Shown: piece after piece, positions 33,794 through 45,400 of the stretch
Layout: each line of letters begins with the position of its first letter
How positions within the stretch are numbered: position 1 is the first letter of the stretch
Assembly: GCA_032622095.1 (NCBI GenBank)
Contig: CP136065.1
Coordinates: 22,928,134 to 22,992,133 of the forward strand
Source: Siphonodentalium dalli
Lineage: Eukaryota > Mollusca > Scaphopoda > Gadilida > Siphonodentaliidae
Reading direction: 5' to 3'
DNA length: 64,000 nt
Position numbers and translations under genes: made by a program
Notes under the pieces: generated by a model
Told to the model about the DNA's origin: nothing
Seen by the model: only the letters and a program-made list of their open reading frames with translations
The model's database searches: none

Positions 33794-33960
33794 TGGCTAC
33801 AGTTTACTATTCCTGTATTAAAGATTGATTATCTCCTTATATAATAATTTTGAAATAATTTTATGGGTATAAAATAAAAATATGAATTGAAGACCCACAT
33901 CTGGTAACGCTTCTATCAATTAATATTGATTTTATTTCAAATATCTTATTATAAAATGAC

Positions 33961-34214
33961 CAAGTCTTGAAATAGTGTGTCTGTCATTTGCAGAATGAGG
34001 TTCCCAGAGGGTGAATTTAGTGATGCTACCCCACATAGCGGGTTAGCATCCCCAAATTCACCCTCTGGGAACCTCATTTTGCTGAGATGTAAGCAGAATG
34101 AGGTCCCCAGAGGGTGAATATGGTGATGCTAGCCCGCTATTCTGGGTATCGTCACTAAATTCACCCTCTGGGGACCTCATTCTGCAAATGACAGACACGC
34201 TATTTCAAGGCTTG
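33961..34214. mobile_element. 254-bp double-hairpin MITE (hAT-like)
   Basis: The termini CAAGTCTTGAAATAGTGTGT and the complement of the right end agree except at two positions. Flanking 8-mers AAAATGAC (33953-33960) and ACAATGAC (34215-34222) agree at 7 of 8. Inside are two tandem hairpins built on CCAGAGGGTGAAT. CAAG ends and an 8-bp duplication fit hAT. Confidence 0.8.
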
Positions 34215-34576
34215 ACAATGACATGATTATTAAAGTGGGACACTTTATTAATCTATTTTTAGAACAGAAAATATCGTATAGCGATAGAGATCATTAGGGT
34301 GTTCCTGTAGCTATGCACAAAATGTCAAATATCCCAGGTTGCTTGTTTGTATTGTGTTATTACATTGTTATAAGCGATAAAGAATCTAGTTAACTTTTAT
34401 TTGTGACGAAATTACACAAAAAAAATTCTGGTCTCTGTTAACAATAACCACTATTGTTCATTCGCTAAACTATCACACGTTTTTAGACCCGAAAATATTT
34501 GAAATATAATGAATATTAATCAATTTCCAGACAGGGGTCTTTGATTCATATCTAATATTTTATACCCCGGTAACTA

Positions 34577-34755
34577 TATTATAAAGTTATTATACAATGT
34601 TGTGTACAGTATGTGTTTTTCTTGTACGAGTCCAGGTTGTGGTGAAAAGTCATATTGGACGAGACACGCCAGTGTCGAGTCCAATATGACTTTTCACCAC
34701 AACCTGGACGAGTACAAGAAAAACTCATACTGTACACAACATTGTATAATGACAT
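34577..34755. repeat. Palindromic MITE with ~75-bp arms
   Basis: Left TTATTATACAATGTTGTGTA through AAAAGTCATATTGGAC pairs with GTCCAATATGACTTTT through TACACAACATTGTATAATGA, around the loop GAGACACGCCAGTGTC. A further GTCCAATATGACTTTT fragment occurs at 35049-35068. It is non-coding. Confidence 0.8.
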
Positions 34756-36680
34756 TTTTATTATCCATCTGTATGTTTATCCAAATTTTGGAAATAAAAC
34801 TTTTGTGGTTATTTTTGGTATTTGTCGTCACTTAATTCTCTATAAAAGCCTGTACCGTATATTGATCATCAGAAAGCATGATTTGGAAAAGTAAACACGG
34901 AAGTGAGAAAAAAATTCAATGCGGAAGTGAAACGTCTGCTAAAATACATCAATGTTGCGCGCGCATCACAATTTCACCGATTCATTTCGCAATAGAGTTA
35001 ATTCGTGACGTCACGGAGTCCAATATGAGAAGTCATATTGTACAGTCGGGAGTCCAATATGACTTTTTCCAGGACTATCACGTGGCGGCTTTTGCCCAAT
35101 CGGAAATGGTGTTAGTTAAGGGATGGATAATAATATATAATATAACACATGTTTACAAAGAGATAGATCATCTTTAAGACTTTGTTCCTTCCACCAAAAA
35201 CTAGAACAATTTAATGTCACTTTCAACAGCTATGGTCATGATGTGAAAGGACACCTATATTCAGGCGATGGCATTCGTTGATCTTTACTAGTACCCCATG
35301 CTGTGTCCCGAGTCTTAGACTATAAATATGTCCCATCTTGTTCTTCAGGGAAGAATACGGGGGTAATTGGGTAATTTGAGTTAGAAACTGATTGATTATT
35401 CAATATTATGAAGAAGTATTATACAATAACTCAATTATACCAGTATCTGGAGCCATAAATTTTGTACAGTGAAGCCTCTTTAAATGAAAAATGACACAAG
35501 AATAAAGAGATAGTAATCTCTTTGACCAATTTATTTCATCACTTGCACCATTAGCATTATGTGAGTGTCCTGGTAGGGACTATAATTATGTAGACTGTGA
35601 ATGTTTGTAATACATCAATACTTTCAAGCTACAAATATATCTTACTAGTATACTAAGTACACATATGATTAAGATATACAAAGTAAATTAAAGAATAAAA
35701 TATATGCATACTGATCGGTCAGTCGTTGGTCAATATGAGAATATGTAGCCAGGGATGAATCGCCTCATCACAAGTATTGATAAACTAGTACTACAAGCAC
35801 GATTTTGCACTGTCTTTCACATATTATAACTGGGTGAAGGACAGAGTACAAATGCAGCAAAGCCCTGTTGAAATGCAATAGAATCACACATTGACGATTA
35901 ATAACTTGTTAATAGGCTATTGAACAATGACTATTTATCTATTCAGGAAAGCTTGGCATATTCATATCGTAGGAGCTAGCATTTTTCACCTTTTCCATTT
36001 TAGAGTTATCCTTCTTTACAATCTGACAATCGTTTCTCTTTGCTTTTAAAAGAGTGCCAAATGACAGAGTATGCATTTTCATTTTGTCTGAGTTATCACC
36101 CTTAGTTTGTAAATTTTTGCTCTTTGTTTAAGGTGGTTTAATGGATGTAACTATTTTAACAGCAATACCACTGTGACGACACCCATCCTTTAACTTTGCG
36201 AAACATAATGTTAATCCATAAAATTTCAAAAGTCTTAAAACTTAAAATTTTGGTACGTCACTTGAATGTATCACAGATACAATGGTAATATTTCAAATGT
36301 GTTGATAAACAAATATCACTGATACACACAATTACAGTAGTCCCTGCTGCCAACTAGAAGAATGAATGATAATTTATTGTTTATTTAATCTGAGAGACCA
36401 AGTGTATGATGATTGATGGACCAATTCTATACCACCCAGATGATGGATCATTGATGGACTTGATGGGGTACCTACTCAGGTGCTATGCCAACCTGGGGAA
36501 TGTAGCATTCTAATAACATCACCGAAAACTTCAAAGAAATCGACCATACCACTTCATAGAAAACATCATCTGAACTACGCCCAATTTTAAATATTTACAT
36601 ATTGATTCGGGCGGCAACTATCAGAAATAATCTAACACATATAATTTTGCCATCGATAGTCATTGCATTTAATTAATCTA
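34756..36680. other. Intergenic, about 1.9 kb without supported features
   Basis: Apart from the short GTCCAATATGA fragments at 35017-35068, I see no exon, terminus or RNA gene. Composition is ordinary AT-rich. Confidence 0.4.
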
Positions 36681-37490
36681 TCTCATATATATTTTTGAAG
36701 ACCTCTGTCTGTCTGTCTGTATGTCTGTCTGTCTGTCTGTATGTCATTAATACAAATCTACGATTCTCGACCGATCGGGACGAAACTTGGTACGTGTGTG
36801 TAGTTTGACCAGGCGGTGGGCGTTGTCGTATTGGCGAGCCCGTGCGGCGCCCGCTTCGCGCATGCGCAGACGAGATTTCTGAAACGGGTGGAGCTATCGA
36901 CTTGAAATTTGCTATGTGAATGTATCTTGCCCCGGATACGAATTTTATCGGGTCCCGAGCCCGTGCGACGCCAGCTTTGCGCATGCGCAGACCAGATCTC
37001 GGAAACGGGTGGAGCTATCGACTTGAAATTTGGTATGTGAATGTATCTTGCCCCGGATACGAATTTTATCGGGTCGCCGAGCCCGTGCGACGCCAGCTTC
37101 GTGCATGCGCAGACGAGATCTCGGAAACGGGTGGAGCTATCGACTTGAAATTTGCTATGTGAATGTATCTTGCCCCGGATACGAATTTTATCGGGTCGCC
37201 GAGCCCGTGCGACGCCAGCTTCGCGCGTGCGCAGACCAGCTCTCGGAAACGGGTGGAGCTATCGACTTGAAATTTGGTATGTGAATGTATCTTGCCCCGG
37301 ATACGAATTTTATCGGGTCGCCGAGCCCGTCCGACGCCAGCTTCGCGCATGCGCAGACCAGATCTCGGAAACGGGTGGAGCTATCGACTTGAAATAGCCC
37401 GGACAACGTCGGGCTGGGTAGAGCTGGTGGAGCTATCGACTTGAAATTTGGTTTTTGAATAGCCCGGACAACGTCGGGCTCATCGGCTAG
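36681..37490 (+). mobile_element. Non-autonomous Helitron-like element, compact copy
   Basis: The 5' end is TCTCATATATATTTTTGAAG followed by a (GTCT)n tract. The core has four ~121-bp tandem repeats. The 3' end is the hairpin AGCCCG-GACAACGT-CGGGCT, spacer CATCGG, then CTAG, with host T following. 5' TC, 3' hairpin plus CTRR and no target duplication are the Helitron hallmarks. It has no ORF for Rep/helicase. The same ends, in reverse orientation, bound the first module of the large array at 50-64 kb. The terminal hairpin occurs twice (37396-37415 and 37461-37480). Confidence 0.8.
36892..37385 (+). repeat. ~121-bp tandem core of the Helitron-like element
   Basis: Units are marked by CTATCGACTTGAAATTTG at about 36896, 37017, 37138, 37260 and 37382. 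They contain CCCCGGATACGAATTTTATC and a CGCATGCGC palindrome. Array units carry only two of these. Confidence 0.9.
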
Positions 37491-38287
37491 TATATATATA
37501 TAACCCGTCATCTGTGTGTGTCTATCTACATGTTTGTAATTATGTCATGCTTTTGGCGCATTTATAACTTTTCAGCAAATTTGGAACAAGGCCTACAGTT
37601 AATCATAGAAGACGACTTAACAACTTTCATGCCGATTGGTCAAAGAGAACCTGAGTTCAAACTTGGTCCCCCCAAATGCCGTATTTGCATTCAAGTAGAC
37701 ACTATTAATTTTGTTATGACGTTTGTCCAAATGACACCATGTGATATACACAAACCCACACTTGCATTGCTATTGTATTTTGACAAAATTTCCATGCGCT
37801 CAACCCATTGTTGGAAATGGGTGATATAATTTAATTTGTCAGTTCAGGTTGAGTGTGAATAAAAGTTGAAATGCATGTTGATTTTGTCATGGAAGTGCAT
37901 GGGGTTTAGAGAGGAGACTCAAACTTTCTATGCCATCATTGAAAATGGGTGCTAAATGGTCTTTCCATATGCCACTTCAGTGTGAATATAAGTAATGGAT
38001 GTTGTCTTTGAAAGTTGTGCATTGAGTGTGGATTCGAAGGAGTATATATTTGAGTAACGGCAAATTTTTATGTATAAAATGTTGATACAATACCAAAATG
38101 GGAGGTGCGCAAATGGGCCGCAGTGCAGGGGCCGATGGTCTTATAGGCCTATATATGCTGCTGAGTAAAAGCTCCCAAAGGGAGCCTGTTCAAGATCATA
38201 ATGCATGTGTGCGAAGGGCACAGATGGCCTGCAGGCCACACATTCACTGAATAAAGGCCCTGTTTCAGTTACAGTAGTACATATAGT
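37491..38287. other. Intergenic, nothing recognised
   Basis: An (AT)n stretch follows the Helitron end. An open frame at 37518-37829 has no recognised domain. Confidence 0.35.
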
Positions 38288-38452
38288 AATAAATAGAGGA
38301 TATGAAATGAGTGTTTCTCTCATATGATACTTATGAAACGAGTCTAAGAATTTTCAGTTTTCTCGAGCCTCTGGCTCGAGAAAACTGAAAATTCTTAGAC
38401 TCGTTTCATAAATATCATATGAGAGAAACACGAATTACATATTCTATTTATC
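38288..38452. repeat. Near-perfect palindrome, ~80-bp arms
   Basis: GTTTCTCTCATATGATA...TTTTCTCGAGCC faces its complement around the tip CCTCTGG (near 38370). The outer arms ATAAATAGAGGATATG / CATATTCTATTTAT also pair. A copy of the outer arm (ACGAATTACATATTCTATTT) recurs at 38668. It is a MITE-like hairpin. Confidence 0.8.
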
Positions 38453-39349
38453 ATATGACACCTATAAATTGATTATGATGTCCAAAACGCACACAAATCA
38501 CTAAATAGCTATATGGCATCGGCAGCAAAAGGTTAATGTGACGTCACTTCATTGCACCGGAAGCCCAATTACACCTGGTGAACTAGCAGAAATAATATGC
38601 ACGCGAAGGTATAGTGCGCTATTCTGTTATCAGTTTGTGACATTATATCGTATGTTTATTAGATAAATACGAATTACATATTCTATTTATCGTATAACAA
38701 TGTCCAAAACTATATATTTCAAGATTATAATTGCGATAATTGACGCGCACGAATTTGACCTGCATTTTAGAGATGCGGCTCTGCCCAGGCTGCCATTCAG
38801 CCAATCAGAACACACTTTCATATGAAATTGATTTATGACATACTTTCCAACGTAAATAATGATCTGAGTCATATGATAAAGTAATATATGTTGATTTTGT
38901 TGCATTTCATATGTGCATGCATATATGTGGGTGGTGATATAGAAATACAGTTTTAGTGAACAAAAAGTGTTCCCGAGCCATAGGTTTATAGCCGCGGAAT
39001 AAATGCTGCCAAATGGAGTCTATTTTCTGTTTACTTACTTATAATTTGAAAGTCTGTTCAGTATGAAGTAATATTATATACCTTGCGGATGGCAAGATTA
39101 CATACTCATTTAAGTTACTGCATATAGTCCCTAGTCATTGAGTGGCTTCAGTTCACGCTCCGCGTCAATATTATTTTTTACATGATCATGTGTTCCACGT
39201 GTTGCCCAATCCAATTTCTGTCAAATTAATTTGATTTTCTATGTATTATTGATATTAGATCATTGTTATTACTGGGGATTTATTGAAATTGGTGTACAGT
39301 ACCCCTTTAAGATTACCTACGAGACTTATCATTTATTATTCAGAATGGA
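38453..39349. other. Intergenic, nothing recognised
   Basis: Only the solitary outer-arm copy of the 38288 hairpin near 38668 stands out. Confidence 0.35.
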
Positions 39350-39515
39350 AATAATGATATATAAGAGAATATCTAGTTTTTTGAGTGCATACAGCAATTA
39401 TGTCATGAGTGAGCGAGACAAATGTTTAGTTTGGTAAAATAAACATTTGTCTCATTTATGAATGACATAATTGTCATTATGCATTAATAAAACACTAGAT
39501 ATTCTCTTTATTATA
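39350..39515. repeat. Hairpin MITE
   Basis: TATAAGAGAATATCTAGTTTT pairs with AAAACACTAGATATTCTCTT. The inner AATTATGTCATGAGTGAGCG / TTATGAATGACATAATT and AGACAAATGTTTA / AAACATTTGTCTC also pair. Confidence 0.75.
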
Positions 39516-39835
39516 TGCATTACCAAAGAAATTCACCATTTCGACGATAAATTTTCTCACAATCGCCTTCAATAGATGTATCAAAAGCCAACAGCTGATC
39601 ACTGTCTGTTCACTTCACCATCCGTTGAATAGATAAATAGACTTCTGTAATCGAGTTATTTCTCCCATAATTGGGTCGAATTTCAAATTAAATTTTTAAA
39701 TATAACTATAATAATAACAGTTATTCTACTGATTCACAAGAATGTTAAAATATGCATGTACATTGTACATTGCTACACACAAGTGAATCGGTCTGGGGGA
39801 TATTAAAATTTATTTAACCCTTTACCCAACAGAAC

Positions 39836-40069
39836 GGCCCTGTGCCAATGCATTCTTTTATATATGCGAGTCGACCATGGGTCGCCTCGCATATATAAGA
39901 GAATGCATTGGCTTAACACATTAAAAATTATATAAAATTGTTAAAGAATGTAAGAAAAAATGGTAAAAAGTGTTAAAAAAAGATTTTTTTTAGGCCAATG
40001 CATTCTCTTATATATGCGAATCGACCTATGGTCGACTCGCATATATAAGAGAATGCATTGGCACAGGGC
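39836..40069. repeat. Nested pair of hairpins sharing one arm sequence
   Basis: CCAATGCATTCT(C/T)TTATATA and its complement form two successive hairpins (39842-39912 and 39994-40062). The outer ends GGCCCTGTGCC / GGCACAGGGC also pair. A related CCAGTGCATTCTCTTATATA occurs inside the transposon copies at 3430 and 5670 and at 29140, so a dispersed family is likely. Confidence 0.8.
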
Positions 40070-40537
40070 ATAACTGTAACTATCACAATGTGGTCAAGAA
40101 GCCGGTTCCAATGACCACTTGTTTTTTGATAAATTACTGTTTAGCATATAATAAATAAATTTACCATATGGTTTAGATTTTTAAACCATAAATGCTATTA
40201 ATAAACACCAGTGACTGCAACTGTTTTGATAGAGTTCTAATTTCGAGAAATTGATACATTGTTAGACAATATATTTGATTAAACTGCTTGACTATACTCA
40301 TATTACTTTCTCTAGCAAAAATAATATATTTATAAATTAGAGATCTATTCCTAGACTTTGTATTCCATGGTGAGCTTTGGTGGCACCAGCCAGCAGTAGA
40401 TCATGTCATTAATCTCTAACTGGCTATGCCTTTTGAGATCATATTCCACAATTTTAAAACATGGGAACTTTGAAAACAATGAATTTATTGAATGAATAAA
40501 ATTATTAATATATAATACCTGTTGCTATACCTATTTC
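40070..40537. other. Intergenic, nothing recognised
   Basis: No supported feature. Confidence 0.35.
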
Positions 40538-40715
40538 ACAGTAGGTGAAGGTCCCAGCTTGAAATTGTATGATTTAAGTGACTTTGGGGAGGCGATTTTG
40601 CTTTGCGTCACTCACAGTAACGGAAATTCTCCTAGGTAATCAATTCAAAGTTTACTTCAATAACGGCTCACAAAAATAAATCATGAAATCTCAAGCTGGG
40701 ACCACTTCCTACTGT
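40538..40715. repeat. Small inverted-repeat element
   Basis: ACAGTAGGTGAAGGTCCCAG and CTGGGACCACTTCCTACTGT are complementary ends around ~120 bp of single-copy sequence. It is non-coding. Confidence 0.7.
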
Positions 40716-40745
40716 AAATTAGATTATTATTAATTAAGGAACAAG

Positions 40746-40762
40746 TATAAAAAGATGGCGGC
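40746..40762 (+). promoter_or_regulatory. LINE 5' promoter motifs: TATA-like and YY1-like
   Basis: TATAAAAAG at 40746-40754 overlaps AAGATGGCGGC at 40752-40762. The second matches the YY1 consensus, which also sits at the 5' end of mammalian L1. It lies about 110 bp upstream of the ORF1 ATG. Confidence 0.5.
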
Positions 40763-40872
40763 TTTTGAAAATCTTCTCCTTAGAAATAATTCATATTCGA
40801 TGGAAACAACGTTTATTTATGTGTGATCGACTGTGATTTCATATATGATTACTGTAGGAAGTATCCGACAAG

Positions 40873-42408
40873 ATGTCCAGCAAAATTAAAAGGGATCTGA
40901 CAGTTAGTTTCGACCGAAACAGGTACCGTGTAAATAATAGACTAAACCATGAAGATGTCATCGACGCACTAAGCGCCATTATTAATAACCTCAATGACTC
41001 ATTGGCAGGTATACAAATAACTGAGAAGGCATGTTTCATAACGGCCAAAAACTCCAATGTGAAAAGCATACTGATAGACAAGGGTATAACACTTTTTGGA
41101 AGATTCGTGAAACTGCAGAATGCAGAAAATTCTGGTGTGTTTGTCACAATCAAGGATGCCCCGTTTGAGTTATCTGACAATGAGTGTGTGGGCATATTCG
41201 AAAAGTTTGGAAAAGTGGTTGAAGGGAGTTATAAGCGTGGTATGGTACCAGGCTGGAACTTCGAGTCTGGGACTAGATATCTGCAGATTTCCGAGTGTAC
41301 AGAGATACCACGTACGATTGAAATTGATGCAGATTATACTTTGAAAATATTCTCTGACAAAACCAAACTCCAATGTAAACATTGTAGTGACCTGCATTTC
41401 CCACGACAAAGGTGTGATAGTATGTCAAGAATTAATCAGACGTGCCGAAATTGTAAGAGTACCACTCACGGATCACGCGAGTGTACCGAGCCTCCAGTGT
41501 GTTACGCGTGCGGAAGCGATCAACACAAAATTAACCTATGTAATAATAGACTCAAGCCAGGACAATCATCAAGAACTAACGGGTTCTTTGGAAAATACTC
41601 ACGACGAAAGGTGGACCAAGATGACAAAATCGACGAAAGTGATGACAAAAGTGATTGCAGTGATTCTGAGAGTGTCGACGAATTCATTCATGTTGATGAA
41701 AGTGGCAGCATCGATGTGGAACAAGATGTGAGTGACAAAGATGAGAATGACGTGGTGTGTGATGTTGACGAAAATGATGAAGATTCGTGTGACACAGTGC
41801 TGCTTGGTGCGAGCAACTGCCACGGGCTTGAATTTAAAGACCAGCATATGAAGAAATTCAATTACTCTGGTGCCGACATGGGTAGTGTTGGTGAGCTCAT
41901 TAAACTCGTTAAAAAGGACGAGTCTGTTGTTTTAGATGAAGTCAAGCATGTAATTATCCATCTAGGAACAAACGATATTCTGCACAGTGCCTACGATTCA
42001 CATGCAGTTAGTGTAAAATTCGGCTTTGGAATACAGGAGCTGGAGGGAATTTTCACAAATGCAAGATTCACTGTTTGTAGTATCCCTCCCAGAAAGGGAA
42101 GGGGACGGAAAATTCAACTGTTCAATGAAGTTGCAGAACAAGTTAATTCTTACATTAAAGTTATGTGCGGGTTTAAAATCCCAAAATTGTCGTTCGTTGA
42201 CAATTCGAAATTATTCTCAAACAAGGAAGGTTTCGTAATACGAGCTCAATTTAAGGCCGATGAATCGTCAGGCTTACATCTGAGCCCCGACGGGAAAAGG
42301 GACCTTGCAAACGTAATCGAGAGCGCCAGCCGGAACGAGAGAAAGCGAGACCGAAGTGACCAAACGCCACCTAGTGCGAAAGGAAAGTCGGCTAAGGTGT
42401 GTGAATGA
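40873..42408 (+). CDS. LINE ORF1: zinc-knuckle and SGNH-hydrolase protein, 511 aa
   Basis: The N-terminal ~150 residues look like an RNA-binding fold (two RRM-like beta/alpha repeats, e.g. GVFVTIKDAPFELSD). Next come three Cys/His modules at residues ~165-220; two are clear C-X2-C-X4-H-X4-C knuckles (CRNCKSTTHGSREC, CYACGSDQHKINLC). An Asp/Glu/Ser-rich linker follows (residues ~240-300). Then comes an SGNH-type domain: LLGASN (nucleophile block, normally GDS), HLGTND, and a C-terminal DESSGLHLSPDG carrying Asp and His. Such ORF1 proteins bind the element RNA; esterase activity is known for CR1-type ORF1. The start is the first ATG. It ends with TGA in the same frame as ORF2. Confidence 0.85.
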   Translation: MSSKIKRDLTVSFDRNRYRVNNRLNHEDVIDALSAIINNLNDSLAGIQITEKACFITAKNSNVKSILIDKGITLFGRFVKLQNAENSGVFVTIKDAPFELSDNECVGIFEKFGKVVEGSYKRGMVPGWNFESGTRYLQISECTEIPRTIEIDADYTLKIFSDKTKLQCKHCSDLHFPRQRCDSMSRINQTCRNCKSTTHGSRECTEPPVCYACGSDQHKINLCNNRLKPGQSSRTNGFFGKYSRRKVDQDDKIDESDDKSDCSDSESVDEFIHVDESGSIDVEQDVSDKDENDVVCDVDENDEDSCDTVLLGASNCHGLEFKDQHMKKFNYSGADMGSVGELIKLVKKDESVVLDEVKHVIIHLGTNDILHSAYDSHAVSVKFGFGIQELEGIFTNARFTVCSIPPRKGRGRKIQLFNEVAEQVNSYIKVMCGFKIPKLSFVDNSKLFSNKEGFVIRAQFKADESSGLHLSPDGKRDLANVIESASRNERKRDRSDQTPPSAKGKSAKVCE

Positions 42409-45400
42409 ACTAATTATTGTTCGAGTGATGTCGTTTTGGAAAATATCGGGCCAATTCGCCCATGTGTTAATTGTTCATGTGACCAACAACCTGCGAATGT
42501 TTATTGCTTATGTGTTCACGGGGTATTGACTAATATGTACCGCGCGCATGGTAGTGTTATCATTAACGGCAATTACGAGCTGAATTGTACTGCCGTTACT
42601 GATTACTGCTCCAATACATATGCGATAAATCATTTCAATTTAGCGAGTAATGTTTGCGTGCCTATATACAACGTTAAATGGTCAAATAACTATAGCGAAT
42701 TGTTTGTAAATAAAATCATGCATGATAAACGTATGCGCTCAAATGTGAACTCATTTGAAATAAACTTTAACAAAAATGACCAACCCAGATTGATATGTGA
42801 GACCACGATTAATAGACCAGTGGAGATAAGCCGAGAGTCTCCGGGGTCAGAAAATGGAGTTATTTCCCATGGCGTCGATAGCCGACAGCCTGTTCATGGA
42901 GTAATCTCCCATGAACCAGAAACGCGGTTTCTGAACATTTTAACTTTGAATGTGTGTGGCCTAGAAAAAAGGTTGCAATATAAAGAATTTCATGATTTGA
43001 TAACCCGTTACGACATCTTGTGTTTCTCAGAAACGAAATGCTTTTTAGAAGACCAAATAATTATACCTGGTTTTGAAATTTGTGTTGTAAAGGGAAAACA
43101 CATTGGTAATGGTACACGATCGGGTGGCATCATGATAGCGGCAAAGAGTGATTTATTTCAGTACGTTGTTCCTTTAAAATCGGACAACTCTAATGTCGCA
43201 TGGATACGCATTGATGCCAGTGATAAACAATCTTCACCGCTTCTTTTGGGGGCAGTCTACATACCCCCTGCAGGAACGCGATATGCTAATGATGATTGGA
43301 ATTTGAAACTTGAAGATGATATAAGGAAATTCCAAATGAAAAATGATTTACTCCTTTTAATGGGGGATTTTAATTCACGAACAAACAATGTCAGTGACGT
43401 CAGCACCGACAATGACACAGGGGACATGTACCATATTTTTGAAAATACTACTGTTTGTAAAACGGTTAATACATTTTTGTCGTCTATAGAAGATGAATAT
43501 TATGATGATGAATGTAATGACGATGATTTTGATAAGACTTTTCAGGTCCCAAATCGAATATCACAAGACAAAGGTAAAGTGAACTCTTATGGTTATAAAC
43601 TATTGGGTTTATGTAAATTTATGACATTATTCATTGTCAATGGGAGGTGTGGTGATGATAAATGTGGAAAATTTACATCATCTGATCGCACGGTAATAGA
43701 TTATGCACTAGGAACAAAACGCCTTTTGAGCAAAATAGAAAACTTCAAAGTCCACGATCATTGTTCTCTATTCTCCGATATACATGGAGCTATACACTTG
43801 GTGATAAAATTTAATTTCCCAAATCGATATATACGAAATAACTTCACCGACGAGAACTCCACTGTTGGTGAACAAATGATAAAAACGAAACGATGGGACC
43901 CACAAAAAGGGAGAATGTTACCCAGAAATATTAATTCCGATGACATTACGCTTATTATTGGTGAACTTACTGATTTGGAAAACAATAGTTGTTTATCCCA
44001 AACAAATATTGATGATATATGCGGTCTTATAACGAGAGCTCTTAACTCTGCGGCCGATCGTACATTGGGAACTTATAAACCTCAAAATAAAACGCGGGAA
44101 AATATGCGCAAAGACAAGGCCTGGTTTGATGGCGAGTGTCGAACACTGAGGAATCAATTTAACCATTCAAAGCGTGAGTACAATAAAACAAAATCTATTA
44201 TAGATAAAGATATAATGAAACAACATTGCGCGAAGTACAGAGGGGTTATGGATAGAAAAATTAAAGAAATGCGAGTAAAGCAAGTTTCAGAACTTCGAGA
44301 TGCAGCTAAGTATTCAGGTAAGTCATTCTGGGACAGACTTGACAAAATGTGTTCCGACAGCCAGACCAAAAAGTGCAGAGGAAACGTCACAATAGAACAA
44401 TTCGAGGATTACTTTAAGGATTTAAACCTAAACGACTGTAATGATGAATCGGATATTTCCGACTATGTCGATATGGACTTTAATGAAAATCACGAGTCGC
44501 ATCTAAATAGACCTATAACACAAGAAGAGATTTTTAGTGCTGTAAGCAAGCTCAAGAATGGTAAGGCAGTAGGGGCGGACCATATTTTGAACGAATATAT
44601 CAAAGAATCGGTCGGTGAAATGATGAGTATTTATGTCCGCTTTTTTAATCTCATTCTGAGTAGTGGGCATTTTCCGAAACAATGGGCTGTTGGGATGATA
44701 AAACCCATCTTCAAAGGATCCGGGGACCCAAATTTACCTGAATCATATAGAGGAATCACCCTTCTAAGTTGTTTTGCTAAACTGTTTACATCCGTTATTA
44801 ATAATCGTATATCGTCGTTTGCCGAAGACAATGACCTAGTAGATAAAATTCAGACAGGTTTTCGTAAGGGTCACTCAACAGTAGATAATATATTTATTCT
44901 ACATGCCCTAATAAACGTATACCTACAGAGCGGACGGAAAATTTATTGTACTTTTATTGATTTCCGCAAAGCATTTGATACTGTATGGAGAGATGCTCTA
45001 TGGTTGAAACTTATGCAAGCAGATATAAACGGTAAGATACTACAGGTAATACGAAGCATGTACGACAATATAAAATTATGTGTGAAAAATAATAATTCGC
45101 AATCAGACTTCTTTATCAGCCAGATTGGTTTATTTCAAGGTGAACCAATGTCACCTCTTTTATTTTCATTGTTTGTGAACGATATACAAAGTTTTCTGAG
45201 CGACTGTGCAATCTCAAACTTGAACTATTTTGATGAGAAATACTTTGAACATATTGGCTGTTTTATAAATATATTGTGTTTATTATATGCAGATGATACC
45301 GTGATCCTCTCAGACTCGGAGGACAATATGCATCGTGCACTTTCAGCATTCGCCGATTATGCCGAGGCATGGAATCTGCAAGTTAATACAATGAAAACGA

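Noticed and set aside
36708-36745. (GTCT)n tract as an independent microsatellite locus
   Set aside because: The same tract sits at the same place in every Helitron-like copy, so it is part of the element.
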